Source of the DNA: JACDAE01 sp963744875
GTDB lineage: Bacteria; Chloroflexota; Ktedonobacteria; Ktedonobacterales; Ktedonobacteraceae
Direction: 5' to 3'
DNA length: 64,000 bases
Assembly: GCA_963744875.1 (NCBI GenBank)
Contig: CAVUVQ010000048.1
Span: 310,001 to 374,000, forward strand
Shown here: piece after piece, positions 1-8,929 of the stretch
Position numbering within the stretch: position 1 is the first letter of the stretch
Layout of the letters: each line of letters begins with the position of its first letter
The notes under the pieces: generated by a model
Told to the model about the DNA's origin: nothing
What the model saw: the letters and a program-made list of their open reading frames with translations, nothing else
Database searches by the model: none
Program-made: the position numbers and the translations under genes

Positions 1-430
1 CGTACGCGAAACGTAAGTGCAGAATCTCCTGTTGGAGTTCTGGCAGGGACGCGACATGTGTGCGCAGTTCAGCATACACCTCCTGGCGCAACGCCACGAC
101 CTCTGGGGCAGAGGAATCGTCGTCGGACAACAGCTCCGTTATCTCTGCCATTTCCATAGAAGAGCTCGGGCGGCGATGTCTACGCCGGTAATGATCGGTG
201 GCTTTGTTGTGGGCCGTACGCCACAGCCAGGCGCGCTGCTTGTCTTCGTCCAGTTTGGGCAGGATCTCGCTCTCGATGGCCGCCTGAAAAACTTCTAGCA
301 GGACATCCTCCGCATCTTCCCTGGTCGGGACCTGCCGGCATAGGGACATCAAAATGGCCGACGCGTAGCGCTGATAGAGTTGAGCGACCAGCGTATGATT
401 GGACGGAACAAGATGCTTTTTTGACTGCAT
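1..430 (-). CDS. ECF-type RNA polymerase sigma factor (3' end beyond window)
   Basis: The minus-strand frame starts at ATG 430-428 and stays open to the left edge (143 codons), so the C-terminus is missing. A purine-rich Shine-Dalgarno (AGGAAA) lies about 8 bases before the ATG. Region 2 is visible: the N-terminal helix with LVAQLYQRYASAI, then DAEDVLLEVFQAA (the usual DAEDLxQExF core) and RAWLWRTAHNKATDHYRRRHR, matching the sigma-70 region 2.3/2.4 pattern WLxxIAxNxxxDxxRR. An acidic linker and the start of region 4 (LPELQQEILHLRFAY) follow. Such factors redirect RNA polymerase to a small regulon. The usual anti-sigma gene would lie outside the window. Family assignment is secure; the target is unknown. 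Confidence 0.88.
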   Translation of the reverse strand, partial: MQSKKHLVPSNHTLVAQLYQRYASAILMSLCRQVPTREDAEDVLLEVFQAAIESEILPKLDEDKQRAWLWRTAHNKATDHYRRRHRRPSSSMEMAEITELLSDDDSSAPEVVALRQEVYAELRTHVASLPELQQEILHLRFAY

Positions 431-446
431 ACCATTTCCTATCGAA

Positions 447-483
447 CTCAAGCTTGAGAAAAACAGATATCATGATCATGATA
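447..483. promoter_or_regulatory. Two perfect palindromes upstream of the sigma factor gene
   Basis: A 12-bp perfect palindrome (447-458, CTCAAGCTTGAG) and a 16-bp perfect palindrome (468-483, TATCATGATCATGATA) lie 17 and 38 bases before the sigma factor ATG. Both are typical shapes for dimeric repressor operators, possibly autoregulatory. The palindromes are seen directly; the function is inferred. Confidence 0.45.
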
Positions 484-529
484 CTTTCGCTTAGTATGTC
501 GCCAGAAAAAAGCGCAGTGTGACATGCTG

Positions 530-591
530 GGGTTTTTTGCATATCCCCCCGAAACCTGTACACCGTTTCGGGGGGATATGCAAAAAAACCC
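530..591. repeat. Long hairpin, about 26-bp arms
   Basis: Arms at 530-555 and 565-591 are complementary over 26 bases with one extra A on the right arm; the loop is 9 bases. Each arm combines a GGGTTTTTT/AAAAAAACCC end with GCATATCCCCCCGAAAC. It sits in the upstream region of the sigma factor gene. It may be a bidirectional terminator or a small palindromic repeat element. Confidence 0.6.
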
Positions 592-1186
592 ATTAACCAC
601 CAAATCACAGACCTTCTGCATGCGCTTCTCACCCTCACTGACAAGCCCTTTCACGCATCACAAGAGGTAGCAACCATGCTTGTTACCCCTTGTGAAGAAA
701 TAGTGCCCATTGCTTGGCCTGCTCAGGGGCGGTACACACCTGGGAAGCAGGCAGGAACGACACGGGAACGGGATGTGCAAGCATGTCACCCGCTTTCATG
801 AACGCTGGCTGGCACAAAAACGACGCATGATATGTGGTAAATGACATCCGAAGTGAGCAGGTTTTGCCCTCCGACGTTAGCACTTGCCCTCCCATATGAG
901 CACTGGCATAAAACTACTTGGGCAAACCGCTTCACATCGGGTATACTGTTTCTCAAGCGTGTAAATTGCGTACCTCATCGAGAGATCGGCAGGGATGCTC
1001 ATGGTGTAAATATGGAAATTCTGTGAGGGAATTTCGACAAGTATCTGAGGGAATCTTTTCTCAAGAAAAACCGCTTCACAGGCCCTTCAGACTCTTTTCC
1101 CACAAGGAGATTCCCTCAGATAGTTCCCAAAAAGGTCCCTCATCGCATCTTAATATTTACACCACTAGTGGTAACGGAGAGCAACG
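592..1186. other. Gene-poor stretch upstream of the phosphotransferase
   Basis: No convincing gene. It holds a 14-bp perfect inverted repeat (1042-1055 with 1109-1122, core TGAGGGAATC) embedded among further TGAGGGA and TCCCTCA copies, a direct repeat AACCGCTTCACA (926-937 and 1070-1081), and a 12-bp palindrome ACCACTAGTGGT (1161-1172) just before the Shine-Dalgarno of the next gene. A possible promoter is TTGGGC (918-923) with TATACT (942-947), spacing 18. These could be operator or transposon-end remnants. Confidence 0.4.
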
Positions 1187-2050
1187 ATGAAGACTTCAGA
1201 AGTTCCGCGTGCGGTGGCGGCGGGTATGTCCATGGCATCAGCGCTTGGCCTGAGGGTCGATGACGCAGTTGTTGTTCACGACTCGAATCGCATCGCTGTG
1301 CGCCTCCTGCCTTGTGACGTTCTTGCTCGGGTAGCCTATGGAGCGCATCAGGCGGGCGCCAAGTTCGAGGTTGAGGTCGCTCGGCGGCTCGCCCAAACCG
1401 ATAGTCCGGTGGCTGAGCCTGAGCCTCGCGTGGAGCCGCGGGTCTACGTGCGTGGCGGCTTCGCGGTCACGCTGTGGAAATACTACGAGCCTGTACCGTC
1501 TCGTGACATCGCACCATCCGAGTATGCGCAGGTTCTGGAGCGGCTGCATGCCAACATGCGGCAGATCGATGTGACTGCGCCACACTTCACGGATCGAATC
1601 GCCCAGGCCCAGTCGCTGGTTGGCAACCGCGCCCACACTCCGGAGCTTCCTGACACAGAGCGAGAGCTTCTCAGCAAGACGTTGCGAAACCTGAGGCGCG
1701 CCGTCGAAGGGCGTGGCGCCGGTGAGCAGTTGCTGCACGGCGAGCCGCATCCGGGCAACTTGCTCAGGACGAAGAGAGGGCTGCTCTTTGTAGACCTCGA
1801 GACATGCTGCCGCGGACCTGTCGAGTTCGACATCGCGCATGCGCCCCAAGAAGTCAGTGAGTACTACCCGGCAGCCAATCAAGACCTGCTTCGCGATTGT
1901 CGGATCCTCGTGCTCGCGATGATCGCAACGTGGCGCTGGGATCGAGACGACCAACTCCCGAACGGGCGCCAACTGGGCGCAGGGTGGCTCAGCCAGATCC
2001 GAGCAGCGCTCGATCGCCACGACGCTGGCGGCTCGGACGGTGCCCAATAA
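1187..2050 (+). CDS. Aminoglycoside phosphotransferase (APH)-family kinase
   Basis: 287 aa, the usual APH/choline-kinase size. The catalytic loop reads LLHGEPHPGNLL: the Brenner motif HGDxxxxN with Glu in place of the catalytic Asp. It is followed by the metal-binding FVDLETCCRGPVEFDIAH (DxD/DFG-like). Such kinases transfer phosphate from ATP or GTP to a small hydroxyl substrate, often an antibiotic; the substrate cannot be told here. The start is supported by GGAGA about 8 bases upstream. The gene looks richer in GC than the DNA upstream and lies beside insertion sequences, consistent with acquisition by transfer. An antisense frame of 313 aa over the same stretch is a shadow. Confidence 0.8.
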   Translation: MKTSEVPRAVAAGMSMASALGLRVDDAVVVHDSNRIAVRLLPCDVLARVAYGAHQAGAKFEVEVARRLAQTDSPVAEPEPRVEPRVYVRGGFAVTLWKYYEPVPSRDIAPSEYAQVLERLHANMRQIDVTAPHFTDRIAQAQSLVGNRAHTPELPDTERELLSKTLRNLRRAVEGRGAGEQLLHGEPHPGNLLRTKRGLLFVDLETCCRGPVEFDIAHAPQEVSEYYPAANQDLLRDCRILVLAMIATWRWDRDDQLPNGRQLGAGWLSQIRAALDRHDAGGSDGAQ

Positions 2051-2220
2051 CCCCACCACTGGAGACCTGAAACCACAGCGCTGGGGCACCCTTGGTTCGG
2101 TGCAGGCCCAGGACTCCCGGATGTGCGACGAGCCCATCCCTTCCACACAGTCCGCGCCTGCGCCGCCAACCCCCTCCACCGAGAAAGGCTCCTTCCGCTC
2201 AGGCCCCCGGGCTCCCCGAG

Positions 2221-3577
2221 CCTTTCAATAGTAGGTTTTTGGGAAGGAAGGAAAATGACAAGATCGACGATCTTGATACGAAAGAATGTAAAACTACTGA
2301 AGTCGTATCAGGAGGAAGATCATGTCATATCCAGACCCATTATCGGAGTGGAGAGAAACCGTGTCAAGAGCATTTCCCGCCTTGAGTCGACCACAGGCTA
2401 CTGTTCTGGCCCTCTGGAGCTACGGAATGGTGATGGCCAAATCGTGTGGCATCACGCTCGTGTGCGCGGCGTTGGCCTTGCAATTGGGGACATCGGAAGC
2501 GAACCTCGTGCAGCGGTTACGAGAATGGTGTTATGCCAGCAAAAACAAGCGAGGTGCGAAACGACAAGACCTCGACGTGAGTACCTGTTTTGCCCCTCTC
2601 TTGCGCTGGATCTTGGAGTGGTGGCCAGCCAATGAAATGCGTCTGGTGATCGCTGTGGATGCAAGTACGCTGGGGAAACGATTTACGGTCTTATGTGTCA
2701 GTGTGCTCTATCGAGGATGCGCGATTCCCGTGGCATGGAGAATTGTGGGAGCCGAGGAAAAAGGATCCTGGCGGCCCATTTGGATCGTGTTGCTCTCGCA
2801 GGTCCAGGAAAGCGTGCCGACGAATTGGACGGTTCTGGTGCTCACCGATCGGGGCGTGTACGCTCCGTGGCTGTTTACGCATATTGTCACCTGTGGATGG
2901 CATCCGTTTATGCGGATCAATCAGCAAGGCAATGTTCGTCCTGTGGGTGAAGAGAACTTTCGAGGTCTCGTTTCACTGGCACCCAAGGAAGGCACCTGTT
3001 GGAGTGGCGAGGTCGAGTGTTTCAGTGAGCGAGACAGCCGACTGCGATGTACCTTGCTTGCACGATGGGACAAAGGATACAAAGAGGTCTGGCTCATCGT
3101 GACCGATCTGACTCCGGAACAAGCAGAGGCTGCATGGTATGGAATGCGTAGTTGGATCGAATGCGGATTTAAAGATACCAAGCGGGGAGGATGGCAATGG
3201 CATCAAACCAAGATGACGGACCCAAAGGGTGCAGAACGGCTCTGGCTGGCGATTGCGGTCGCCACGTTGTGGGTCGTCAGCGTGGGAGGCCAGGCGGATG
3301 CGACCTTGCCTGTCAGTAGCCTTGAGGCGTTGCCCGACTCCCATATCGCTCGCCGCAAAGCGACCGGACGTTCCCAGCCGCGTATGATCAGTTGCTTTGC
3401 CCGAGGACTCCTGCTCATTGTTGGCACCCTCATTCGAGGGGAAGGCTTGCTCTTGGGCCGCTTTGTGCCTGAGCCTTGGCCTTGCGTCCCTCCGGCTGCC
3501 CGAAAGATGAACGTCAAAGCTCAGGGGCACCAACCCGCCTGCAAGGCCAGCCCGTGAAAAAACCTACTGTTGAAAGG
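2221..3577. mobile_element. IS4-type insertion sequence, apparently complete
   Basis: One transposase gene lies between terminal inverted repeats of about 20 bases: left end 2221-2240 (CCTTTCAATAGTAGGTTTTT) and right end 3558-3577 (its near-perfect complement, one C/T difference). Length is about 1.36 kb. No target-site duplication is evident when the flanks are compared, and the DNA to the left is not the missing part of the IS66 gene to the right, so one side has probably been rearranged since insertion. Confidence 0.8.
2322..3557 (+). CDS. IS4-family DDE transposase
   Basis: 411 aa. The DDE triad is visible: first Asp in VIAVDAST, second Asp in VLTDRGVY, and the Glu within YGMRSWIECGFKDTKRGGW, which is the Y-(2)-R-(3)-E-(6)-K signature of the IS4 superfamily. 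It acts by cut-and-paste on the flanking inverted repeats. The ATG is preceded by an excellent AGGAGG about 6 bases upstream. The frame is intact from ATG to stop, so it may be active. It fills the element almost completely. Confidence 0.9.
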   Translation: MSYPDPLSEWRETVSRAFPALSRPQATVLALWSYGMVMAKSCGITLVCAALALQLGTSEANLVQRLREWCYASKNKRGAKRQDLDVSTCFAPLLRWILEWWPANEMRLVIAVDASTLGKRFTVLCVSVLYRGCAIPVAWRIVGAEEKGSWRPIWIVLLSQVQESVPTNWTVLVLTDRGVYAPWLFTHIVTCGWHPFMRINQQGNVRPVGEENFRGLVSLAPKEGTCWSGEVECFSERDSRLRCTLLARWDKGYKEVWLIVTDLTPEQAEAAWYGMRSWIECGFKDTKRGGWQWHQTKMTDPKGAERLWLAIAVATLWVVSVGGQADATLPVSSLEALPDSHIARRKATGRSQPRMISCFARGLLLIVGTLIRGEGLLLGRFVPEPWPCVPPAARKMNVKAQGHQPACKASP

Positions 3578-4267
3578 AGAGCTGGACTCCCAACAGTTCC
3601 TGCAACAGTTGGCTCGCCCGAGCGTAAGGGACGGCTTGGCCTTCTACCAGATAGGTCGCCAGAGTCTTGATAGCACTTCCGTACTGTGCTGGGGCGGAAA
3701 CGCTTGGGGGGAAAGAGGCCCGTGTCAGATGAAAGCACTGGGGACACTGTTTCTCTTCGACCCTATGCTCTGTAATCCAGAGCCGCTTCACAGGCAAGTC
3801 CATCACTTGATGCTGTTCTGAAAGAGTTGCCGGACGAGCGTGCAGATCATGCTGGCAGTCTCACATGGGTGACTGCATAAACGTGCACCTCATCGGGCGT
3901 CTCTGCCTGTCGCAGATGAGGCCCACGATGGCCCTTTGTCCACCAGGCTTCTTCCCACTCTTTTGTGGTAGACTCTTAGGAAAACGAACGAAGCGATCTG
4001 AGGAGGGAGGCAGGCTACTACTGTGACTATCCTTGGCCTATTGTCCTTCCCTCGTCTTTAGAGCTCTTAAAAACAGTCGATTTGCCCTTCGATCGTTTAT
4101 ACTTGTTCTCGCAAGAGATTCGATGGCAATGATTGCTTGCTTCAGTCCCTCTCGGAGATTTTGGTTGGGGTATGTGACCGTTGGAATTCTTCGTCTTTTC
4201 TTTGCACCACTTCGCGCAGGATCATCTTCTCGGCTCGGAGCTGTTGCAGTTTTTCCTCATTCGTCAT
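3578..4267 (-). pseudogene. IS66-family transposase (TnpC) remnant, N-terminal half
   Basis: Read on the minus strand from ATG 4267. The first part is a coiled-coil N-terminus (EEKLQQLRAEKMILREVV), ending at a stop. Then, across several frames, come KDSHSSSLPPSSDRF and KSLPQKSGKKPGGQ, the canonical IS66 motif, then MDLPVKRLWITEH and a CPQC zinc-finger start, and finally the YGSAIKTLATYLVEGQAVPYAR block ending at the IS4 element. At least three frame changes or stops (including TAG for a Leu codon and a TGA) show decay. The catalytic DDE half is absent, cut off at the IS4 right end (3577). An 80-aa frame at 3564-3806 is only its last piece. Confidence 0.8.
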
Positions 4268-4447
4268 GCGGCTACTCTAGCAGATCGGCTCTCGTTCTGC
4301 AACTGCATCGCCCTTCTGAATAGTTACCAAAGTCCATCACAAAGCAATTTGTTATATTTTCTCCTGGCAGGTGCTCTTACAAGAGAGAATTGCCTGTCAT
4401 GATAAGAGAGACGATGTTGTGTATCAGACGGCATTCTGGCTCAGTGG

Positions 4448-5389
4448 TCAGGATAGGTGGAGAACCTCTTTCCGTAGCCGTTGTACGTCGCGCATTGGGG
4501 GAACGCCGAAGAGGTCTTTGTACTCGCGATTGAAGTGGGAAGCATCCTGGTAGCCAACGCGATAGGCTGCACTCGCTGCATCGAGACCTTCTGAAAGCAT
4601 CAGACGCCGCGCCTCTTGCAGTCGCAGCCGCTTCTGAAATTGCAGGGGACTCAGTTCGGTGACAGCCTTGAAGTGTTGGTGAAATCCTGACACGCTCATG
4701 CCCAGTTCGTGTGCCAGTTGCTCGACACGCAGGGGGCGGTTGAAGTCTTGACGGAGCCGCTCGACGGCCTTTGCAATGAGAGAAGACCCATCTCCAAACG
4801 CCGCCAGGTGCCGGAGTCGGACTCCTTGTTCTCCCATCAGAAGCCGATAGACGATCTCTCGCATGATCAGCGGCAGAAGCATGGGAGCTTCGGCTGGAGC
4901 GTCCAGAAACCGGGTGAGGCGCACCGCCGCTTCCAGCAGGTTGGTGTCCAGAAGACTGACATCAATGGCCCTGACTCCTAGAGGTGTTCTTGCAGAGGCA
5001 TGACCTGCTTCAAGCAGAACCGAACGGACAATGCTGGGATCAAGGGAGAGGCGGAGACTGAGGAATGGCCGCTCTTTTGAGGCTTCAAGAACCTGACCAA
5101 TGCTGGGCAGATCGACCGTCACCAACAAATAGTGGAAGGGGTCATAGCGATAGTGGCTCTCGCCGAGGAAGAACTCTTTGCTGCCCTGTGCCACCACACA
5201 CACTGAGGGATCAACCACGCTGTACACCCGCGCCATCGGCGTGGAGTGGCGGTACAAATGGAGCCCAGGAAGTGGTTGGACGGACCCATCGGAGGTGATC
5301 GCTCGCCCGATCCGCTCCACCAATTCCTCACGATAAGCTTGCTGGAGTGTTGCCTCGCGTGCTTCCTGTCGGTTCACTATGGTTGTCAT
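4448..5389 (-). CDS. AraC-family transcriptional regulator (AraC_N type)
   Basis: 313 aa. The N-terminal two-thirds matches the AraC_N sensor family (SVVDPSVCVVAQGSKEFFLGE, then the DPFHYLLVTVDLP stretch). The C-terminal 100 residues hold two helix-turn-helix motifs (VEQLAHELGMSVSGFHQHFK and AASAAYRVGYQDASHFNREY, then FGVPP). The ATG at 5389 is preferred over a longer frame from 5446 because AGAGGG lies just upstream. It is divergent from the cupin/dehydrogenase cluster beginning at 5709, which it probably controls; the shared 320-bp spacer would hold both promoters. Regulators of this subfamily often sit beside short-chain dehydrogenase or aldo-keto reductase genes. Confidence 0.88.
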   Translation of the reverse strand: MTTIVNRQEAREATLQQAYREELVERIGRAITSDGSVQPLPGLHLYRHSTPMARVYSVVDPSVCVVAQGSKEFFLGESHYRYDPFHYLLVTVDLPSIGQVLEASKERPFLSLRLSLDPSIVRSVLLEAGHASARTPLGVRAIDVSLLDTNLLEAAVRLTRFLDAPAEAPMLLPLIMREIVYRLLMGEQGVRLRHLAAFGDGSSLIAKAVERLRQDFNRPLRVEQLAHELGMSVSGFHQHFKAVTELSPLQFQKRLRLQEARRLMLSEGLDAASAAYRVGYQDASHFNREYKDLFGVPPMRDVQRLRKEVLHLS

Positions 5390-5708
5390 TGCACCCTCTT
5401 TTCTGTTGTTCCTCTGCACGGAGAGAACATTTGGAGAATCAGCCAATCATTTTCGAGAATTATTCTATCACCTTTGGCTCCACGCTGTCTATAATACGCA
5501 TGAGCGGGAGAACATATTCTCTCGCTCTGGTCAAAAAAGCTGAAATTTTCTTCAAGAAGAGACGATGCGGCCTACACGAATGTGCTGTCCAGTCCTCGTC
5601 GGCTCTCACGTCGCGGAATACGTCAGTACGTGTTCCTTTTTCTCGGGAAGGATCGTGAGAGGTGAGAGGGACGACCAATGACTCACATGGAGAAAGAGAG
5701 CAGTGCAT

Positions 5709-6101
5709 ATGGACATCAAACGAAATGGCTCACAACCGTCAGGCAAAGGACCAGCCGAGTATTTTACCGGCATGGTTCGCATTGATCCTCTCTTCGAGGC
5801 ACCCGACCCGGCACGCGTGGCTGGTGCCAGTGTCACCTTTGAGCCTGGCGCTCGTACCGCCTGGCATACCCATCCGCTCGGCCAGACCTTGATTGTGACG
5901 GCTGGCTATGGTTGGGCACAGCGCTGGGGAGGCCCGATTGAAGACATTCGTCCGGGAGACGTGATCTGGTTCCCGCCGGAGAGAAACATTGGCACGGAGC
6001 CACACCCACCACCGCTATGACCCACATCGCCATCCAGGAGCGACTCGATGGCAAGGTGGTTAACTGGATGGAAGGTCAGCGACGAGCAGTACCGCAAGTA
6101 A
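5709..6101 (+). pseudogene. Cupin protein similar to bacterial manganese hydroxynitrile lyase, frameshifted
   Basis: Starts MDIKRNGSQPSGKGPAEYFTG and is clearly of the small single-domain cupin family that includes Granulicella tundricola hydroxynitrile lyase, in which H53, H55, Q59 and H94 bind Mn. H53, H55 and Q59 are at exactly those positions here (WHTHPLGQ). The fourth ligand (EKHWHG) is present in the DNA but in another frame: one G is missing near 5980, and a second shift near 6072 is needed to reach the natural end VSDEQYRK. Restored, the protein is about 131 aa. This is either a pseudogene or two assembly indels. It is first in the cluster divergent from the AraC gene. Confidence 0.75.
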
Positions 6102-6219
6102 GATCGCTCGATCATGACTGTTGCGGGAGCTGAGGCCTCTGGAAACACCATCGATGGGGCTGCGCGTCATGTTGCGTCAGACCATTTCCGCGGATGAGCA
6201 ACGGAGAAAGGAGAAGAAT

Positions 6220-7000
6220 ATGACAGCCGAACAGAATAGAAGCTTTACGGGCAAGGTTGCGTTTGTCACCGGAGCAGCGAGCGGTATCGGCCGTGCTACG
6301 GCGCTGGCGTTCGCGCGCGAGGGTGCCAGCGTGGTGGTCGCCGACGTTTCGGAACAGGGCAACCAGGAAACGGCGCGCATGATCGAAGAGGCGGCGGGCG
6401 GGCACTTGCCGTCAGGTGCGATGTGACGCGAGCCGAGGACGTGAAGGCGGCTCTGGACAAGACGGTCGAAACCTTCGGGCGGCTGGACTTCGCCTTCAAC
6501 AACGCCGGTGTCGAACAGGCGAAAAAGGCGATGGCCGATCTCACGGAGGAGGAGTGGGACCGGGTCATCAGCATCGATCTTCGCGGCGTGTTCCTGTGCA
6601 TGAAGTACGAGATTCCGCTGCTGCTCAAGCAAGGGGGCGGCGCAATCGTGAACACCTCCTCGGGTGCCGGGGTCAAGGGCTTCGCAGGTGGAGCGGCGTA
6701 CGGCGCCGCGAAACACGGCGTGATTGGCCTCACCAAGTCGGCGGCCCTCGACTATGCGCAGGCAAATATCCGCGTCAATGCCGTGTGTCCCGGCATCATC
6801 GATACCCCGATGATGCAGCGCTTCAGCGGAGGCACTCCTGAGGGCAAGGAGAGGGAACTCGTGAGCGCGGTGCGGCAGAACCAGTCGGACGGATGGGAAA
6901 GCCAGAGGAGATCGCCGCAGCCGTCCTATGGCTGTGTTCGGACGCGGCTTCCTTCGTCACCGGGCACGCCATGGTCGTTGACGGCGGCCAAACGGTGTAA
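6220..7000 (+). pseudogene. Short-chain dehydrogenase/reductase, two frameshifts
   Basis: ATG 6220 follows AAAGGAGAAG. The NAD(P) motif TGAASGIG (TGxxxGIG), the NNAG motif and the catalytic Y-x3-K (YGAAK) are all present, and the C-terminus reads MVVDGGQTV before TAA at 7000. The reading frame breaks near 6405 and again near 6880, so no single frame covers the protein; restored length is about 258 aa. It resembles the intact paralogue at 8044, so the pair may be a duplication. A long frame running from 6423 to 7595 is an artefact joining this gene to the next one. Confidence 0.75.
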
Positions 7001-7018
7001 TAGGAGAGGAGATCAACT

Positions 7019-8030
7019 ATGCGAGGAACCATGCTTTACGGCCCCCGGGACGTGCGCTTCGAGGAGCGCCCCGACCCGACGATCCTCGAGCCGACGGACG
7101 CCATCATCCGCATCGCGGCGGCCTGCGTGTGTGGGTCCGACCTGTGGCCTTACCGTGGCATTGAGGCGCTTGGCCAGCCGACGCCAATGGGCCACGAGTA
7201 TGTCGGCATTGTGGAGGAGGTCGGCAGCGCGGTCAGGAACATCAAGCCTGGACAGTTCGTTGTCGGGTCGTTCTTGGCCTCCGACAACACCTGCCCGAAC
7301 TGCCAGGCCGGCTACCAGAGCGCGTGCATCCACCGTGTGCTCAGGCACCTGGAACGCAGGCGGAAGCGGCCCGCGTGCCGCTGGCGGACGGCACGCTGGT
7401 GGCGACCCCGGCATGCCCGATGACCTGATCCCAAGCTGCTGGCCGCATCGGATGTGCTGGGGACCGGCTGGTTCGCGGCCGTCGCGGCCAAGGTGGGGCC
7501 GGGCAAGACGGTCGTGGTCATCGGCGACGGCGCAGTTGGCCTCCTCGGCGTGCTCGCGGCCAAGCAGTTGGGTGCCGAGCGGATCATCGCCATGAGCCGT
7601 CACGCGAAACGCCAGCAGCTTGCGCGCGAGTTCGGCGCGACCGATATCGTGACCGAGCGCGGAGAGGCGGGCGTAGAGAAGATCAAGGAGCTGACCAATG
7701 GACTCGGAGCGCACTCGGCCATCGAGGCAGTCGGCACCCAGGAGTCAATGCTCCAGGCCATCCACTCCACCCGCCTGGTGGCTCCGTCGGCTACGTCGGC
7801 GTCTCCCACGGGGTGCAGCTCGACGGCGAGGAGTTGTTCTTCTCCCTCGTTCACCTACATGGCGGACCAGCCCCGGTGCGCCGCTTCCTGCCTGACCTTA
7901 TTGATCGGATCTGGAACGGCAGATCAATCCCGGCAAGGTGTTCGACCTGGAACTGCCGCTGGCGCAGGCGGCGGAGGGCTACCGTGCAATGGATGAACGC
8001 CGCGCCATCAAGACGCTGTTGCGCCCGTAG
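7019..8030 (+). pseudogene. Zinc-dependent alcohol dehydrogenase (MDR family), frameshifted
   Basis: ATG 7019 follows AGGAGA. The N-terminus shows the catalytic zinc Cys (CVCGSDLWPYRG) and GHEYVGIVEEVG. The structural zinc region is partly readable (NTCPNCQAGYQSAC). The Rossmann motif is VVVIGDGAVGLLGV and the C-terminus ends AIKTLLRP at TAG 8030. Frame changes near 7340-7450, 7780 and 7925 break it into pieces. If intact it would be about 340 aa and oxidise or reduce an alcohol/aldehyde with NAD(P). It lies between the two short-chain dehydrogenases in the same direction, so probably one operon. Confidence 0.75.
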
Positions 8031-8043
8031 GAAGGAATCGTTG

Positions 8044-8805
8044 ATGAACATATCATTTGAGAACAAGGTTGCACTCGTGACCGGTGCGGGCTCTGGCATG
8101 GGTCTGGCAACAGCCAAAGCCTTCGCGGAGGCGGGAGCCGCAGTGGTGCTGGCAGATATCGACGAGCAGGCGGTTCGCAAGGCCGCAGAAGAACTGGTCT
8201 CCGCTGGACAGAAAGCGATGGCTGTCCGCTGCAATGTCGCTGAGGAGGCTGACGTGGCAGCCATGATCGAGCAAACGGTCTCTACCTTCGGTCGCCTGGA
8301 TGCGGCGTACAACAACGCTGGCGTGCAGTCTCCTGCCGTTGAAACCGCTGATGCCAGCGGCGAAGAATTTGAGCGCGTGAACGCGATCAATCTGCGCGGG
8401 GTCTGGAACTGCATGAAGTATGAGCTACGCCAGATGCGCGAGCAGGGAAGCGGTGCCATCGTCAACTGCTCTTCCATTGGTGGCCTGATCGGCCTCCCTG
8501 GCCGTGCCATCTACCATGCATCCAAGCATGGAGTGATCGGTCTGACGAAGAGTGCGGCGCTCGAATATGCCTCCAGAGGCATTCGCATCAATGCCGTATG
8601 TCCGGGAACCATCGAGACGCCCATGATTGCTGACATGATCGCCAAGGAATCGCTCACGATGGAAGACTTTCAGAGAGACCAGCCGATGGGGCGGCTTGGC
8701 CGACCGGAGGAGATCGCGGCTGCCGTTCTTTGGCTGTGCAGTCCTTTTGCAAGCTTCGTGATCGGCCACGCGCTCGCTGTCGATGGCGGATACACGGCAC
8801 GCTGA
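8044..8805 (+). CDS. Short-chain dehydrogenase/reductase (SDR, classical)
   Basis: 253 aa, the only intact enzyme of this cluster. Motifs in order: TGAGSGMG cofactor loop, LADID (Asp after beta-2, suggesting NAD preference), NNAG near residue 90, catalytic Ser in VNCSSIGG, catalytic YHASK, and the C-terminal AVDGGYTAR typical of glucose-dehydrogenase-like SDRs. It starts 13 bases after the preceding dehydrogenase ends and is preceded by AGGAA. The substrate is unknown; the cupin, ADH and two SDRs suggest interconversion of a carbonyl or alcohol compound. Confidence 0.88.
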   Translation: MNISFENKVALVTGAGSGMGLATAKAFAEAGAAVVLADIDEQAVRKAAEELVSAGQKAMAVRCNVAEEADVAAMIEQTVSTFGRLDAAYNNAGVQSPAVETADASGEEFERVNAINLRGVWNCMKYELRQMREQGSGAIVNCSSIGGLIGLPGRAIYHASKHGVIGLTKSAALEYASRGIRINAVCPGTIETPMIADMIAKESLTMEDFQRDQPMGRLGRPEEIAAAVLWLCSPFASFVIGHALAVDGGYTAR

Positions 8806-8880
8806 GACGCGAAAGCTGAAAGGCCGCAATTCCCACGAGTTGCGCAACGAGCCGCAAAAAGTAGCGAGCCAGCATAAAAA

Positions 8881-8928
8881 TGTGCCTCTTTGAGGGGAAG
8901 AACCAAGGATTCCCATCAAGGAGGCACA
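8881..8928 (+). promoter_or_regulatory. Hairpin that would mask the transposase ribosome binding site
   Basis: Arms 8881-8899 and 8910-8928 pair over 19 bases with one G-U pair and one mismatch; the loop is 10 bases. The right arm contains the Shine-Dalgarno AAGGAGG of the transposase ATG at 8930. In a transcript entering from outside, this hairpin would hide the site. Insertion sequences such as IS10 and IS50 use this device against read-through expression. The structure is seen; the function is inferred. Confidence 0.6.
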
Positions 8929-8929
8929 T

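Noticed and set aside
180..644. 154-codon minus-strand frame upstream of and overlapping the sigma factor
   Set aside because: It is out of frame with the sigma factor, whose region-2 motifs are unmistakable in the other frame.
1238..2179. 313-codon minus-strand frame over the kinase gene
   Set aside because: It is antisense to a clear APH kinase, has no domain text and no start site; a product of high GC content.
6423..7595. 390-codon plus-strand frame
   Set aside because: It begins as the dehydrogenase and then runs out of frame through the alcohol dehydrogenase; two broken genes, not a fusion.
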